The notes below the pieces were generated by a model. That model was given only the letters and a program-made list of their open reading frames with translations, was not told the origin of the DNA and did not search any database. 64,000 nucleotides of DNA from Chryseobacterium daecheongense (GTDB taxonomy: Bacteria; Bacteroidota; Bacteroidia; Flavobacteriales; Weeksellaceae): assembly GCA_027920525.1 (NCBI GenBank), contig CP115858.1:868001-932000 (forward strand), written 5' to 3'. This document shows positions 23,866 to 33,165 of this stretch, piece after piece (the first letter of the stretch is position 1; each line of letters opens with the position of its first letter). Both the position numbers and the translations under genes were made by a program.

Positions 23866-26823
23866 ATGAAGAAAAACCAATGTAAAATTGGTGCACTGGC
23901 CATGATCTTAATTGCAGAATTTGGCTTTGCACAAAACAGGGACAGCCTTTCCACCAAAGAGCAGTCTATAAAAGAAGTCGTGGTGGTAGCCTTTGGAAAA
24001 CAGAAAAAAGAAGAAATAACAGGATCCGTACAGTCTTTAAAGACAAAAGATATTGCTAATCTCCAAAACGGAAATGTTTTACAGGGAATCGGGGGTAAAG
24101 TAGCAGGGGTACAGGTAGTATCCTCAGGTCAGCCAGGTTCACAGCCTGTCATCAGAATGAGAGGAATAGGTTCGATCAATGCTTCAAGTGATCCATTAAT
24201 CGTATTGGACGGCATTCCTTATAACGGAAACCTTAACAGCATTCCGGGATCTGATATTGAAAGCATCTCCTTTCTTGAAGATGCTTCTTCCAACGCATTA
24301 TATGGTTCCAGGGGAGCCAATGGTGTGATCATTGTAAACACCAAAAGGGGTAAATCCAAAGGCCTTCATATAGAAGCAGATATCAGAACAGGGGTTAATT
24401 TCAGATCTGTTGAAGATTATTCAGTGTATACTTCACCACAGGATTACTACACCGCTTATTATAACCGGGCAAGGATCGGTGAAATTGCCAGATTAACACA
24501 ACCCGGAGCGGTTCCTTCCGGTACTAACCCTCATGAAGTTGGAATAATTGCACTGACCAGCTTGAGATACAATGCCTACAATGTCCCTTTCAGTCAAATG
24601 ATAGGGCAGGATGGTACCTTTAACAAAAGTGCCCAACTTATCTACCAGGACAACTGGAAAAAACTTCTTTTTAAACCCGGATTAAGAAGAGAAGCCAATG
24701 TAGGGATCAGCGCCAATAATGACCAGATAAAATCCTATACCTCCCTGAATTATTTAGATGATAAGGGATATCTTATTTCTTCCGGTTTTGAAAGATTCGG
24801 AATACGATCCAATCTGGATTATACTATCACCTCAAAGTTAAAACTGATCAGCAGCCTGTCTTATACTTACAGCCAGCAGGATTTTGGTGAATCGGGAGGA
24901 TTTTCCAATCCGTTCCAGTTTGCAAGAAATATTGCTCCTTTCTATCCTGTTTTCCTTAGGAATGATAATTACCAGATCATTTATGACAATAATGGAAATC
25001 CACTCTATGATTACGGGGATTCCAGTGGTCCAAACGGAGCAGGAAGGTCTTATGCTGTCTATGAAAACCCGGTAGCCAATCTTCAGCAAGATAAATTCCG
25101 GACAACAAGCAATCTCACCAACATCAATCTGGGCCTCAATTACGAAATTGTCAAAGGCTTGGATTTCACCTATAACTTTGGAGCATATCTGGAAAATCTT
25201 AAAGATCTCAGATATGGCAATACCGTCGGAGGAACTTCATCATCTGTCGGGGGAACCATCAATATGGGCTCCACATTCAAGCATACATTAAACCATCAGC
25301 AGCTCCTTACTTATCAGAAAAAACTAGACAAACATAATTTCAATATCCTTATTGGGCATGAACTCAATAAAATAAAAAATGAAGGGTTTTCCGGATCAAA
25401 ACAACAACTGTTATTACCCAACTCGTTATCTTTTGACAATGCTGTAAAAATAACAGATTTATCGGGGAATGGCTATGAATATGCTGTAGAAGGCTACTTT
25501 TCCAGATTACTTTATAACTATGATAATAAGTATTTTTTCAATGCCAATATCCGAAGAGACGGATCGTCTGTATTTTCGCCAGATAGCAGATGGGGTACCT
25601 TTTATGGTCTGGGAGCTGCATGGAATGTAGCCAAAGAAGATTTCCTTAAAGATAATGAAGTAATCAGCTCCTTAAGGTTAAAAGCTTCATACGGTCAACA
25701 GGGTAATGATAACATATTACTTAATGACGGAACAAGGGATTATTATGCATACCAGGACATCTATGGCATCAATAACTTTGGAAATGACAAGCCCGTTCTT
25801 TCCCTTAAAAAGCAGGGAAATAAGGACTTAAAATGGGAAACTTCCAAAAACCTGAATGCAGGTTTTGAAATATCCCTGCTACAAAACAGGATCAGCCTGA
25901 ATGCAGATTATTTCGAAAGAAAAGTATCCGATATGATCTATACGCTTCCATTACCGCCTTCCAATGCCGGATCCTACATAAAGTACGGCAATATCGGTGA
26001 CATGATCAACAGGGGAGTCCAGGCCAATCTAAGCGCTGAAATCCTGCACTCCGATCAATTCCAATGGAATGTATATGCGAATGCCACCCATTACAAAAAT
26101 AAAATCACCAGATTACCGGCCGAACAAAGGAATACAGGCCTTGTTTCCGGACTTTTTATCCTTACGGAAGGAGGCGACAGGTATACTTACTATCTTAAAA
26201 AATTTGCAGGTGTAGACCCTTCTAACGGAGATGCTTTATGGTACCGTACAGCATTAAACCCTAATACCCAGAAAGAGGAAACAACTGTTACCCGGAATTA
26301 TAAGGATGCAACAGATTACAATACAGGTAAATCCGCCATTCCAAAAGTATACGGTGGTTTCGGAACTGATTTTACTTATAAAGGATTTAACCTGGCTGTC
26401 AATTTCTCTTATCAGTTCGGTGGATACGGCTATGATGATATTTACAGATCCTTATTCCATTCCGATAGCTATGCTTCTAATTACTCTACAGATCTAAGCA
26501 AAACATGGACACCGGAAAATCCGGGTGCAGAACTTCCAAGGGTAGATCTTACCTCTACGAATCAGAATGGAAATTCCACGCTTTATCTTATAAAATCGGA
26601 TTATATCAGTCTTCAGGATGTTACATTATCCTATCAGCTTCCGGACGGATTTCCGCAGCAGGCAGGTTTATCGGGGCTGAAAATTTACGTTACAGGAAAC
26701 AACCTTTACCTATGGTCTAAAAGAAAAGGTTATGATCCGAGAGCTTCATTAACCGGCGTATCCGATCCATACCGGTACTCTTTATTATCCAGTGTTTCCC
26801 TAGGTTTTAAATTAACATTTTAA
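23866..26823 (+). CDS. SusC/RagA family TonB-linked outer-membrane transporter
   Basis: This 985-residue outer-membrane receptor has a signal peptide (ending GFAQ, about residue 23). It goes almost directly into a TonB-box-like EVVVVAFG and the plug (LQGIGGKVAGVQVVS, RMRGIGSINASSDPLIVLDGIPYNG, NALYGSRGANGVIIVNTKRG), with no N-terminal carboxypeptidase-like domain. The remaining 750 residues are barrel, ending in LGFKLTF with a terminal Phe. It pairs with the SusD-like lipoprotein 6 bp downstream to import a ligand that SusD captures. The Met/Cys leader suggests a sulfur-containing substrate, which is inference. Confidence 0.95.
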   Translation: MKKNQCKIGALAMILIAEFGFAQNRDSLSTKEQSIKEVVVVAFGKQKKEEITGSVQSLKTKDIANLQNGNVLQGIGGKVAGVQVVSSGQPGSQPVIRMRGIGSINASSDPLIVLDGIPYNGNLNSIPGSDIESISFLEDASSNALYGSRGANGVIIVNTKRGKSKGLHIEADIRTGVNFRSVEDYSVYTSPQDYYTAYYNRARIGEIARLTQPGAVPSGTNPHEVGIIALTSLRYNAYNVPFSQMIGQDGTFNKSAQLIYQDNWKKLLFKPGLRREANVGISANNDQIKSYTSLNYLDDKGYLISSGFERFGIRSNLDYTITSKLKLISSLSYTYSQQDFGESGGFSNPFQFARNIAPFYPVFLRNDNYQIIYDNNGNPLYDYGDSSGPNGAGRSYAVYENPVANLQQDKFRTTSNLTNINLGLNYEIVKGLDFTYNFGAYLENLKDLRYGNTVGGTSSSVGGTINMGSTFKHTLNHQQLLTYQKKLDKHNFNILIGHELNKIKNEGFSGSKQQLLLPNSLSFDNAVKITDLSGNGYEYAVEGYFSRLLYNYDNKYFFNANIRRDGSSVFSPDSRWGTFYGLGAAWNVAKEDFLKDNEVISSLRLKASYGQQGNDNILLNDGTRDYYAYQDIYGINNFGNDKPVLSLKKQGNKDLKWETSKNLNAGFEISLLQNRISLNADYFERKVSDMIYTLPLPPSNAGSYIKYGNIGDMINRGVQANLSAEILHSDQFQWNVYANATHYKNKITRLPAEQRNTGLVSGLFILTEGGDRYTYYLKKFAGVDPSNGDALWYRTALNPNTQKEETTVTRNYKDATDYNTGKSAIPKVYGGFGTDFTYKGFNLAVNFSYQFGGYGYDDIYRSLFHSDSYASNYSTDLSKTWTPENPGAELPRVDLTSTNQNGNSTLYLIKSDYISLQDVTLSYQLPDGFPQQAGLSGLKIYVTGNNLYLWSKRKGYDPRASLTGVSDPYRYSLLSSVSLGFKLTF

Positions 26824-26829
26824 GAAAAT

Positions 26830-28293
26830 ATGAAAACAATACAATACTTTATAGCAGCCCTGTCAATAAGCGTTATGATGACAAGCTGTGCCAATGATCT
26901 GAATACAGATCCAGATGGAGATATCTCCGGTGAACAGTTGAATAATGATCAGTCATCACCTGAAAAAATACTGGGTGGAATATACCTTGATCTCCGCAGT
27001 AACGGAGCCGGAGGAACGACCTTACATTCGGATTTTGGAATTATGGCGATAAAAGCAGGATCAGACTTGATGTCTAATGACGTTATCCAGGCTAAAAATC
27101 AGCATTTGGGAATGTTTTACAATTATGATGCAACGAATGCCAATAATTCTGCATCCGAATTTGTATGGACTACATTTTATGCGAGAATCTTTATCATCAA
27201 CAAACTTCTGGATGGTCTGCAGAAAAATGGTAACGATAATAATATAGCCATTAAAGGACAACTTCTCGCCCTCAGAGCTTACTCCTATTTTTATCTGGTA
27301 CGGTTTTACGCCAACGATTACAAAGGACATCAATCGGAGCCGGGAGTTCCTTTGGTCTTAACAAGCAGCAACCCAAGCCAGGGACTTCCCAGAGCAATCA
27401 TATCGGATGTATATAAACAGATTGCCAGTGATATTGAAGAATCTATTATACTTCTGGATAGCTATGCCCGCCCATCCAGAGCCCAGATAGACCAAAGAAC
27501 GGCAAAAGCTATAGCCTCAGAAGTTTATTTACAGACAGGAGATTACATAAAAGCAGCAAAATATGCTGAAGAAAGCAAGCAGGGAATAGCGCTGATGACC
27601 GAAAATGAGTATACGACAACCGGGTTTTCCAATATCAATAATCCGGAAGTATTATGGGGTTTCCACAATACGACATCCACAATGAGTATTGGAAATTACT
27701 ATGCTTCTTTCTTCTCTATGTTTGATAATACCAATAAAGGATATGCCGGTGCTGCCGGTATCTATAAGCTTATCGACAAAAGGTTGTATGAAGCTATTCC
27801 AGAAACGGATTATCGCAAAAAAGTATTCAACGGAGCACAAAGCACTGCCTATACTTTTAATGGAGAAACAAGAAATTATCCTGCATATGTGAGCTGGAAA
27901 TTTAAAGACCCTACTTTTTTTGAAGGGGATTATATTTATATCAGGGCTTCATCATTATATTACATACAGGCTGAAGCACTGGCCAGACAGGGAAGGGAAG
28001 CAGAAGCCAGACAGGTATTGTATGAAATCACTTCGAAAAGAAACAGTGCCTACACGTTATCTACCAAAACCGGAAATGAGCTGATCAATGAAATTATCCT
28101 GCAAAAAAGGATAGAATTATGGGGTGAAGGTTATGACTGGTTTGACATGAAAAGACTGAATGTTCCTCTGGAAAGAATATATCCGGAAACCAACCATACG
28201 TTTGGCAGATTCAATCTTTCACCCGATAAATTCAGGTTCCAGATTCCTAATAAAGAGATCAATAACAATCCACAGATCAAACAAAACGACTAA
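26830..28293 (+). CDS. SusD/RagB family substrate-binding lipoprotein
   Basis: This 487-residue surface lipoprotein has a lipobox MMTSC with Cys20. Tetratricopeptide-like helices and typical family sequences follow (LRAYSYFYLVRFYANDY, ALARQGREAEARQVLYEITSKRN, ELINEIILQKRIELWGEGYDWFDMKRLN). It covers the SusC pore and binds substrate. It lies 6 bp after its SusC partner and is followed by a strong terminator, so the pair forms a transcription unit without degradative enzymes. The substrate therefore cannot be read from neighbours. Confidence 0.95.
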   Translation: MKTIQYFIAALSISVMMTSCANDLNTDPDGDISGEQLNNDQSSPEKILGGIYLDLRSNGAGGTTLHSDFGIMAIKAGSDLMSNDVIQAKNQHLGMFYNYDATNANNSASEFVWTTFYARIFIINKLLDGLQKNGNDNNIAIKGQLLALRAYSYFYLVRFYANDYKGHQSEPGVPLVLTSSNPSQGLPRAIISDVYKQIASDIEESIILLDSYARPSRAQIDQRTAKAIASEVYLQTGDYIKAAKYAEESKQGIALMTENEYTTTGFSNINNPEVLWGFHNTTSTMSIGNYYASFFSMFDNTNKGYAGAAGIYKLIDKRLYEAIPETDYRKKVFNGAQSTAYTFNGETRNYPAYVSWKFKDPTFFEGDYIYIRASSLYYIQAEALARQGREAEARQVLYEITSKRNSAYTLSTKTGNELINEIILQKRIELWGEGYDWFDMKRLNVPLERIYPETNHTFGRFNLSPDKFRFQIPNKEINNNPQIKQND

Positions 28294-28335
28294 CAACACA
28301 CATTCATTCATATCAACAAATTATTAGCAATTTGT

Positions 28336-28364
28336 AGCCGGAGTATTTTCACTCCGGCTTTTTT
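28336..28364 (+). terminator. Rho-independent terminator after SusC/SusD pair 1
   Basis: AGCCGGAGT and ACTCCGGCT form a 9-bp GC-rich stem with a 6-nt loop, followed by TTTTTT. Confidence 0.92.
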
Positions 28365-28526
28365 GTATATTACTTCTAATGGCAATTCAACTTATGGCCT
28401 CGCATTAGCACACATTTTGTTATGATAGATGCTCAGTATTACCATAATGAAATTAATTGATCTCTGGTCAATTCAAAATTAATTTGAAATTGGTGTACTT
28501 ATTTTATCCTGATTAATTTTTAAAAT

Positions 28527-29186
28527 ATGAAATTCCTAACTTATCTGGAGGCCAATAAAAAACTTCTATTTAAAGCAATACTTATGAGTTTAGTGGTGCT
28601 GTTTATTCTGTTGAGCCTTTTTGTTACTTTTATTTCTCCCGAATATCTGGACCTCCATATTTCCAGAGAAATCCAGGAGAATCAAACCAGGAATCTTGAC
28701 GCATTAATGATAGGTATCAGCTGGTTGGGAAGAACCCCGGTATCAGTGGTTATGGTTTTCCTTACTGCCCTTGTACTGGTTTTATTACGGTATAGAAAAG
28801 AAGCCGTATTTATTATATCCACATTGTTATCAGGACTTGTAGGCTTAATCCTTAAAATCATCATCAACAGACCGCGTCCTTCCCAGGATCTGGTCGTTCT
28901 TTTAGAAAAAACCCAATACCAGAGTTTTCCAAGCGGACACGTTTTATTTTATACCACTTTTTTCGGAGCGCTGATTCTTATTTTCCTTCATATGAAGACC
29001 ATAAAATATACCGTCCGCATATTTCTTGTTGCCGCCTGTCTGCTGATGATATTTGCAGGAGCTTTTTCCCGTATTTATCTGGGGGCACATTGGTTTACAG
29101 ATGTTTTAGGCGGATTTATTGTAGGGATTCTCTGTCTCTTTGCTTTGGGATCCGTCTATGTGAAAAATATAAGAACTGCACCATAA
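28527..29186 (+). CDS. PAP2 family membrane phosphatase
   Basis: This 219-residue membrane protein has about six helices and the three PAP2 motifs in order. They are K(x6)RP in KIIINRPRP near residue 110, PSGH near 136, and SR(x5)H(x3)D in SRIYLGAHWFTD near 182-193. Family members hydrolyse lipid phosphates such as phosphatidate, phosphatidylglycerol phosphate or undecaprenyl pyrophosphate at the periplasmic face. The exact substrate is not predictable. It has its own 230-bp upstream region and no cotranscribed neighbour. Confidence 0.93.
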   Translation: MKFLTYLEANKKLLFKAILMSLVVLFILLSLFVTFISPEYLDLHISREIQENQTRNLDALMIGISWLGRTPVSVVMVFLTALVLVLLRYRKEAVFIISTLLSGLVGLILKIIINRPRPSQDLVVLLEKTQYQSFPSGHVLFYTTFFGALILIFLHMKTIKYTVRIFLVAACLLMIFAGAFSRIYLGAHWFTDVLGGFIVGILCLFALGSVYVKNIRTAP

Positions 29187-29458
29187 AGTTGCTGAATAGT
29201 AAAGTGATATAATGACGAAAAGGCAAAATTGCATAAAACCGGCTTCTCAAAAAATAAAATTTACAATTCAATAAATCTGCAATTTTACCTTCCAGCTTTA
29301 TTCGATTCCGGCTTTTCGCTTTTTCGCGATGTAACAATACTTCAAAATGGTATCTTTTTTGCGACCATATCCCCATGAGTTGTTTTATTTCTGCTTATTG
29401 AAACTCAGTCCAATAGCAAAACACTCTGAATATTCGTTACACTTTAATTCTTAACATT

Positions 29459-30151
29459 ATGCTTAATTATAACTTAGCTAATCAGGAAATAGCCATCCGC
29501 CTGCTTGTTGCTGCTGTATTCGGCGGTCTTGTCGGTTGGGACAGACAAAGGAAAGAAGGGGTGGCAGGTTTAAGAACCCATATGTTGGTTTGTGTAGGTT
29601 CTTCTTTAATTATGATTGTTTCTGCCTTTGGCTTTAATGATATTATGGGAAAACCTTCTATTGTGCTCGACCCTTCAAGGATTGCTGCCCAGGTCATCAG
29701 TGGAATAGGCTTTTTGGGAGCCGGTACCATTCTTTTTCTCAGACCACAAATTATAATCGGACTTACTACAGCGGCTGGATTGTGGGCTGTTGCAGGTATC
29801 GGATTAGCCGTTGGGGGTGGCTTGTATTTTCCAGCCTTCATTGCCACGGTGATCATCCTTGTTATTCTGGCTCTTTTAAAACCATTTGAAAGAAAGCTTT
29901 TTAAAAGTACAAAAGGTAAAACCATGACCTTGTTCTATAATTCCGGACTGATCAGCCTTGCTCAGATTGAAAGTATATTCACTAAATATGAGTTGGTTAC
30001 AAGTGAAATATTCATACACAGCAGTAAGGACAGCTCATCCGATGAACTAAAGGTTACCTTTGATTACAATTCCGCTCCATCTCAAATACTTTCAGCATTA
30101 GATGAGTTTAAAACGATTGAAGGGATAACTGAGATTAATTCTCATATCTAA
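29459..30151 (+). CDS. MgtC/SapB family membrane protein
   Basis: This 230-residue protein has an N-terminal MgtC domain (about 1-140). It comprises four or five helices with the signatures GGLVGWDRQRKEGVAGLRTHMLVCVGSSLIMIVS and ISGIGFLGAGTILF. A cytosolic C-terminal domain of about 80 residues follows. MgtC proteins inhibit F-type ATP synthase or affect magnesium homeostasis in pathogens, while most environmental members are uncharacterised. It stands alone between a 272-bp gap and the MFS gene. Confidence 0.92.
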   Translation: MLNYNLANQEIAIRLLVAAVFGGLVGWDRQRKEGVAGLRTHMLVCVGSSLIMIVSAFGFNDIMGKPSIVLDPSRIAAQVISGIGFLGAGTILFLRPQIIIGLTTAAGLWAVAGIGLAVGGGLYFPAFIATVIILVILALLKPFERKLFKSTKGKTMTLFYNSGLISLAQIESIFTKYELVTSEIFIHSSKDSSSDELKVTFDYNSAPSQILSALDEFKTIEGITEINSHI

Positions 30152-30243
30152 TAAATTTTTCTTTAAATTCTTTTTCAACTTTAAGAATTATACAGCAAAA
30201 TGATCCGCTTCATTTATGCAGATTTGTACATTAAGCAAGATTA

Positions 30244-30281
30244 ATATTGCAATATAATGCAAATTTGCATATTTTTGCAAA
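30244..30281. promoter_or_regulatory. MFS/DeoR promoter with three TTGCAA-type palindromes
   Basis: ATATTGCAATAT (30244-30255), ATGCAAATTTGCAT (30257-30270) and TTTTGCAAAA (30272-30281) are perfect palindromes in tandem. They overlap the -33 TTG (30247-30249) and the -7 TATTTTTG (30270-30277) of the MFS-DeoR operon. This is the layout of an autoregulated repressor. Confidence 0.7.
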
Positions 30282-30297
30282 ACAAATAATTACATTA

Positions 30298-31482
30298 ATG
30301 GTCTCTGAAACGGTAAGGAAAGCAAAAATAGCTACCCAGCTTATATTTTTAGTTTGTGGATTGGGAATTGCGAGTTGGGCACCTATGGTTCCCTTTGCTA
30401 AAGACAGGCTTAGATTAGATGAAGCCGATTTAGGCTTACTGTTGCTTTTGCTGGGAGGAGGAGCCTTGTTGATGATGCCTTTATCAGGACTCCTGATCAA
30501 TAAAATAGGGAGCCGGAAAATTATAGCTGTAAGCGTTTTGTTGAGTGCATTACTTCTTCCTTTTCTATTGATTATATCGGATGTTTATATTATGGGAGCC
30601 GTTCTTTTCGCATTCGGGTGCAGCATAGGAACGATTGATGTAGCTATGAATGCTCATGGAGTACAGGTGCAGAATCAATATGGAAAACCTATTATGTCAT
30701 CCCTACACGGACTCTTTAGTGTTGGCGGGCTTTTCGGTTCTTTAGGACTGGGTTTTCTTATGAAGCTGGGATTAAATCCGATTTATGCGGCAGTAAGTAT
30801 ATCCGTTTTGCTTATTTTCCTTTTGATCATTCAATTCAGATATTTATTTGATCGTGAAACGGAAAGAAAAAGCATTATCCAGTTTTCCCATGTGGATCCT
30901 GAAAGTAAAACGACTTCCCGTTTTCAATGGATGGATTCGAGAGTTTTGATTCTGGGGATCATGTGCTTTATGGTTTTTCTCTCCGAAGGAGCTATGTTGG
31001 ATTGGAGTGCCGTATTTCTAAGAGATGATAAAGGCGTAGAGTCTGAATTTTCAGGGATAGGATATGCTGCTTTTTCTGTAGCCATGGCTATTATGAGATT
31101 ATCGGGGGACTCCCTTATCAGCAAATTAAACAGTAGGATAGTGGTCATAGGCGGAAGTATTATTGCTGCAGCGGGAGTAATTATTTTAACGTTTAGTCCA
31201 TGGGTACCGCTATCTCTTTTTGGCTTTATATTACTCGGATTGGGAGCTGCCAATATCGTTCCTGTATTTTTCAGTGAAGGCGGGAGGATTTCAGGAATTT
31301 CTTCCACGGTTGCCATTCCTGCAATTACGACAATAGGTTATGCCGGATCACTGGCAGGTCCTGCTTTACTAGGCTTTATTGCGCATCATTTTTCTTTGAC
31401 TGCTGCATTTGAAATTATAGCTTTGCTATTTGTTGTGGTCGCCATCATATATAAATTCAGAAATACTTCGTCATCATGTTAA
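30298..31482 (+). CDS. MFS transporter (YbjJ-like)
   Basis: This 394-residue inner-membrane protein has 12 predicted helices. I start at ATG 30298, after the promoter elements; the longer frame would be translated through the operator. Signatures are the first-helix GLGIASWAPMVPFAKDRL, the loop INKIGSRK between helices 2 and 3, and DVAMNAHGVQVQ in helix 4. The closest type I know is E. coli YbjJ / fucose-permease-like. The DeoR gene overlaps its end by 7 bp, so the two are translationally coupled. The substrate is probably a sugar or sugar derivative (inference from DeoR). Confidence 0.88.
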   Translation: MVSETVRKAKIATQLIFLVCGLGIASWAPMVPFAKDRLRLDEADLGLLLLLLGGGALLMMPLSGLLINKIGSRKIIAVSVLLSALLLPFLLIISDVYIMGAVLFAFGCSIGTIDVAMNAHGVQVQNQYGKPIMSSLHGLFSVGGLFGSLGLGFLMKLGLNPIYAAVSISVLLIFLLIIQFRYLFDRETERKSIIQFSHVDPESKTTSRFQWMDSRVLILGIMCFMVFLSEGAMLDWSAVFLRDDKGVESEFSGIGYAAFSVAMAIMRLSGDSLISKLNSRIVVIGGSIIAAAGVIILTFSPWVPLSLFGFILLGLGAANIVPVFFSEGGRISGISSTVAIPAITTIGYAGSLAGPALLGFIAHHFSLTAAFEIIALLFVVVAIIYKFRNTSSSC

Positions 31483-32225
31483 AAGAAGAACGTTTTGAGG
31501 TCATCCTGACCCAGCTAAAGAAAAAAAAGAAAGTTATGTTTGAGAGCCTGGCCTCAGATCTTAATGTTTCTGAAGACACGGTACGAAGAGATATAGAGCA
31601 GCTTCACCGCAATGGTCTTTTATCCAAGGTTCGTGGAGGTGCTATTTTAAGAGAGAAAGATCCGCTATCTTTTCATGACAGGCAGTCTTTTTTGGCCGAG
31701 GAGAAAAATGTAATTGCTTTAAAAGCTCAGCAATTCATTAAGGATGGGATGACCCTCTTTTTAGATGGGGGAACAACCCTCTGTGCAGTTGCGAATTATA
31801 TGCCGGCAACTATCAATATCCGGGTTATAACGAACAACACCTCGCTTATTCCTATACTTAGTAAATTCAAAAGGGTAGAACTGATTCTGTTGGGAGGAAT
31901 TTATGATAATGATTTAGCCGTTACTACAGGAAATGCAACCTGTCATGAAGCGTCCCGGTTTATTGCAGATCTTTTCATCATGGGAACCTGTGCAATAGAT
32001 GCAGATTTTGGTGCATCAGCAACTTCTATGACTGATGCGGAAACCAAAAGAACCATGATCAGATCATCAAAAAAAACAATTGCACTCGCCAATCAAAATA
32101 AACTCCGACGGACAGAACCCCTTAAAATCTGTGATATAGAAGATCTTGATGTATTAATTACAGATCTATCTGCCGATCATGATGAACTGGAATCTTTCAG
32201 GAGATTGAATCTTCAGATTGTATAG
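31476..32225 (+). CDS. DeoR/GlpR family transcriptional regulator
   Basis: This 249-residue regulator has an N-terminal winged helix (about 3-57, FEVILTQLKKKKKVMFESLASDLNVSEDTVRRDIEQLHRNGLLSKVRGGA). The C-terminal DeoR sensor domain carries the phosphosugar-binding DGGTTLCAVANYM and NNTSLIPIL motifs. It starts inside the last codons of the MFS gene. It probably represses its own operon through the TTGCAA palindromes at 30244-30281 and is released by a sugar phosphate; both points are inference. Confidence 0.92.
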   Translation: MLKEERFEVILTQLKKKKKVMFESLASDLNVSEDTVRRDIEQLHRNGLLSKVRGGAILREKDPLSFHDRQSFLAEEKNVIALKAQQFIKDGMTLFLDGGTTLCAVANYMPATINIRVITNNTSLIPILSKFKRVELILLGGIYDNDLAVTTGNATCHEASRFIADLFIMGTCAIDADFGASATSMTDAETKRTMIRSSKKTIALANQNKLRRTEPLKICDIEDLDVLITDLSADHDELESFRRLNLQIV

Positions 32226-32384
32226 AGAACAGTATTATAAACTGTACGATTGAATGTTAAAAATCAATCTAAAAGCTTATGTTACCGTCATTCTTTTTCT
32301 AGGACAAACGGCTTTTTCTTTTCAGCCGATTCTCTATAATTAAAAAATACATAATATTATAAGTAAGATAAGTCATATTTATCA

Positions 32385-32430
32385 TGATAACAAAATCAAC
32401 CCGCTCAATAGCAGGTTGATTTTGTTATCA
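32385..32430. terminator. Long bidirectional terminator hairpin
   Basis: TGATAACAAAATCAACC and GGTTGATTTTGTTATCA are a perfect 17-bp stem, extended by GCT/AGC with one mismatch and a CAAT loop. It sits between the convergent DeoR gene and the sdhC-like gene. Confidence 0.85.
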
Positions 32431-32452
32431 ATATTCCGGAGCACACTTCTCT

Positions 32453-33127
32453 CTATTTTATCCATCCAAAATAAATCGAAATGGGCATCATTGCAAGTGT
32501 AAAAGGTATTATAACGGCAAAAGCATAACCAATATTGAGAATCAGGCAATTGAATTTATTGGGATTACCACCAAGAGAACGGAATGCACTTTGGAAGCCA
32601 TGTGCCAAATGCCAGGCAAGGGATGAACATCCAATCAGGTATATAACCACTTCAACTGGATTCGTGAATTTATCAATCATCATTTGATACAAGGGAAGTT
32701 CTTCGCCCGACTGAAACTGATGAATTCGATTGGGAATCCAAAAATTTCGGGTGTGAATGACCAGGAATAACAAAAGCAATGTCCCTAATAAAGTCATGCT
32801 TTTACTATACCATGTAACTCCGGACAGCCTTTTTTCTATTGCATATCCAACCGGCCTGGCCTTTTTATTCTTATACCACAGCATATAGCCCTGGACAATA
32901 TGAATAATAAATCCAATAACCAAAAATACCTCAATCGTCCTGATAATAGGATTGGTAGCCATAAAATGGGCTCCGATTCCAAATGTTTCCCCATGATCAT
33001 TATAAAAAATAAGCGCATTAACCGAAGCATGTACAATAAGAAAGCTGATTAGAAATAAACCGCTTAATGCCATTACAACTTTTCTTCCTATGGAAGTTGT
33101 GATCAGGGTATTTTTCTGATAGTTCAT
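32453..33127 (-). CDS. sdhC: Orphan succinate dehydrogenase cytochrome b subunit
   Basis: This 224-residue protein starts at ATG 33127 (MNYQKNTLITTSIGRKVVMALSGLFL, the family N-terminus). It has five helices of the type B di-heme anchor. Candidate haem histidines are in LIVHASVNAL, FIIHIVQGY, LVIHTRNFW and AWHLAHGFQSAF. The subunit normally anchors the flavoprotein SdhA and Fe-S protein SdhB and passes electrons to menaquinone. Here neither is adjacent: the upstream gene is an NmrA-like oxidoreductase 38 bp away, so the two may form an operon. It may be a paralog with another partner. Confidence 0.88.
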   Translation of the reverse strand: MNYQKNTLITTSIGRKVVMALSGLFLISFLIVHASVNALIFYNDHGETFGIGAHFMATNPIIRTIEVFLVIGFIIHIVQGYMLWYKNKKARPVGYAIEKRLSGVTWYSKSMTLLGTLLLLFLVIHTRNFWIPNRIHQFQSGEELPLYQMMIDKFTNPVEVVIYLIGCSSLAWHLAHGFQSAFRSLGGNPNKFNCLILNIGYAFAVIIPFTLAMMPISIYFGWIK

Positions 33128-33165
33128 AGCTGCTTTTCTGAGATAATAGTAAGATCTTCGGATAA

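Noticed and set aside
29116..29376. 86-codon leftward open frame between PAP2 and MgtC genes
   Set aside because: It overlaps the PAP2 gene end antisense, has no signal, domain or promoter, and its composition looks non-coding.
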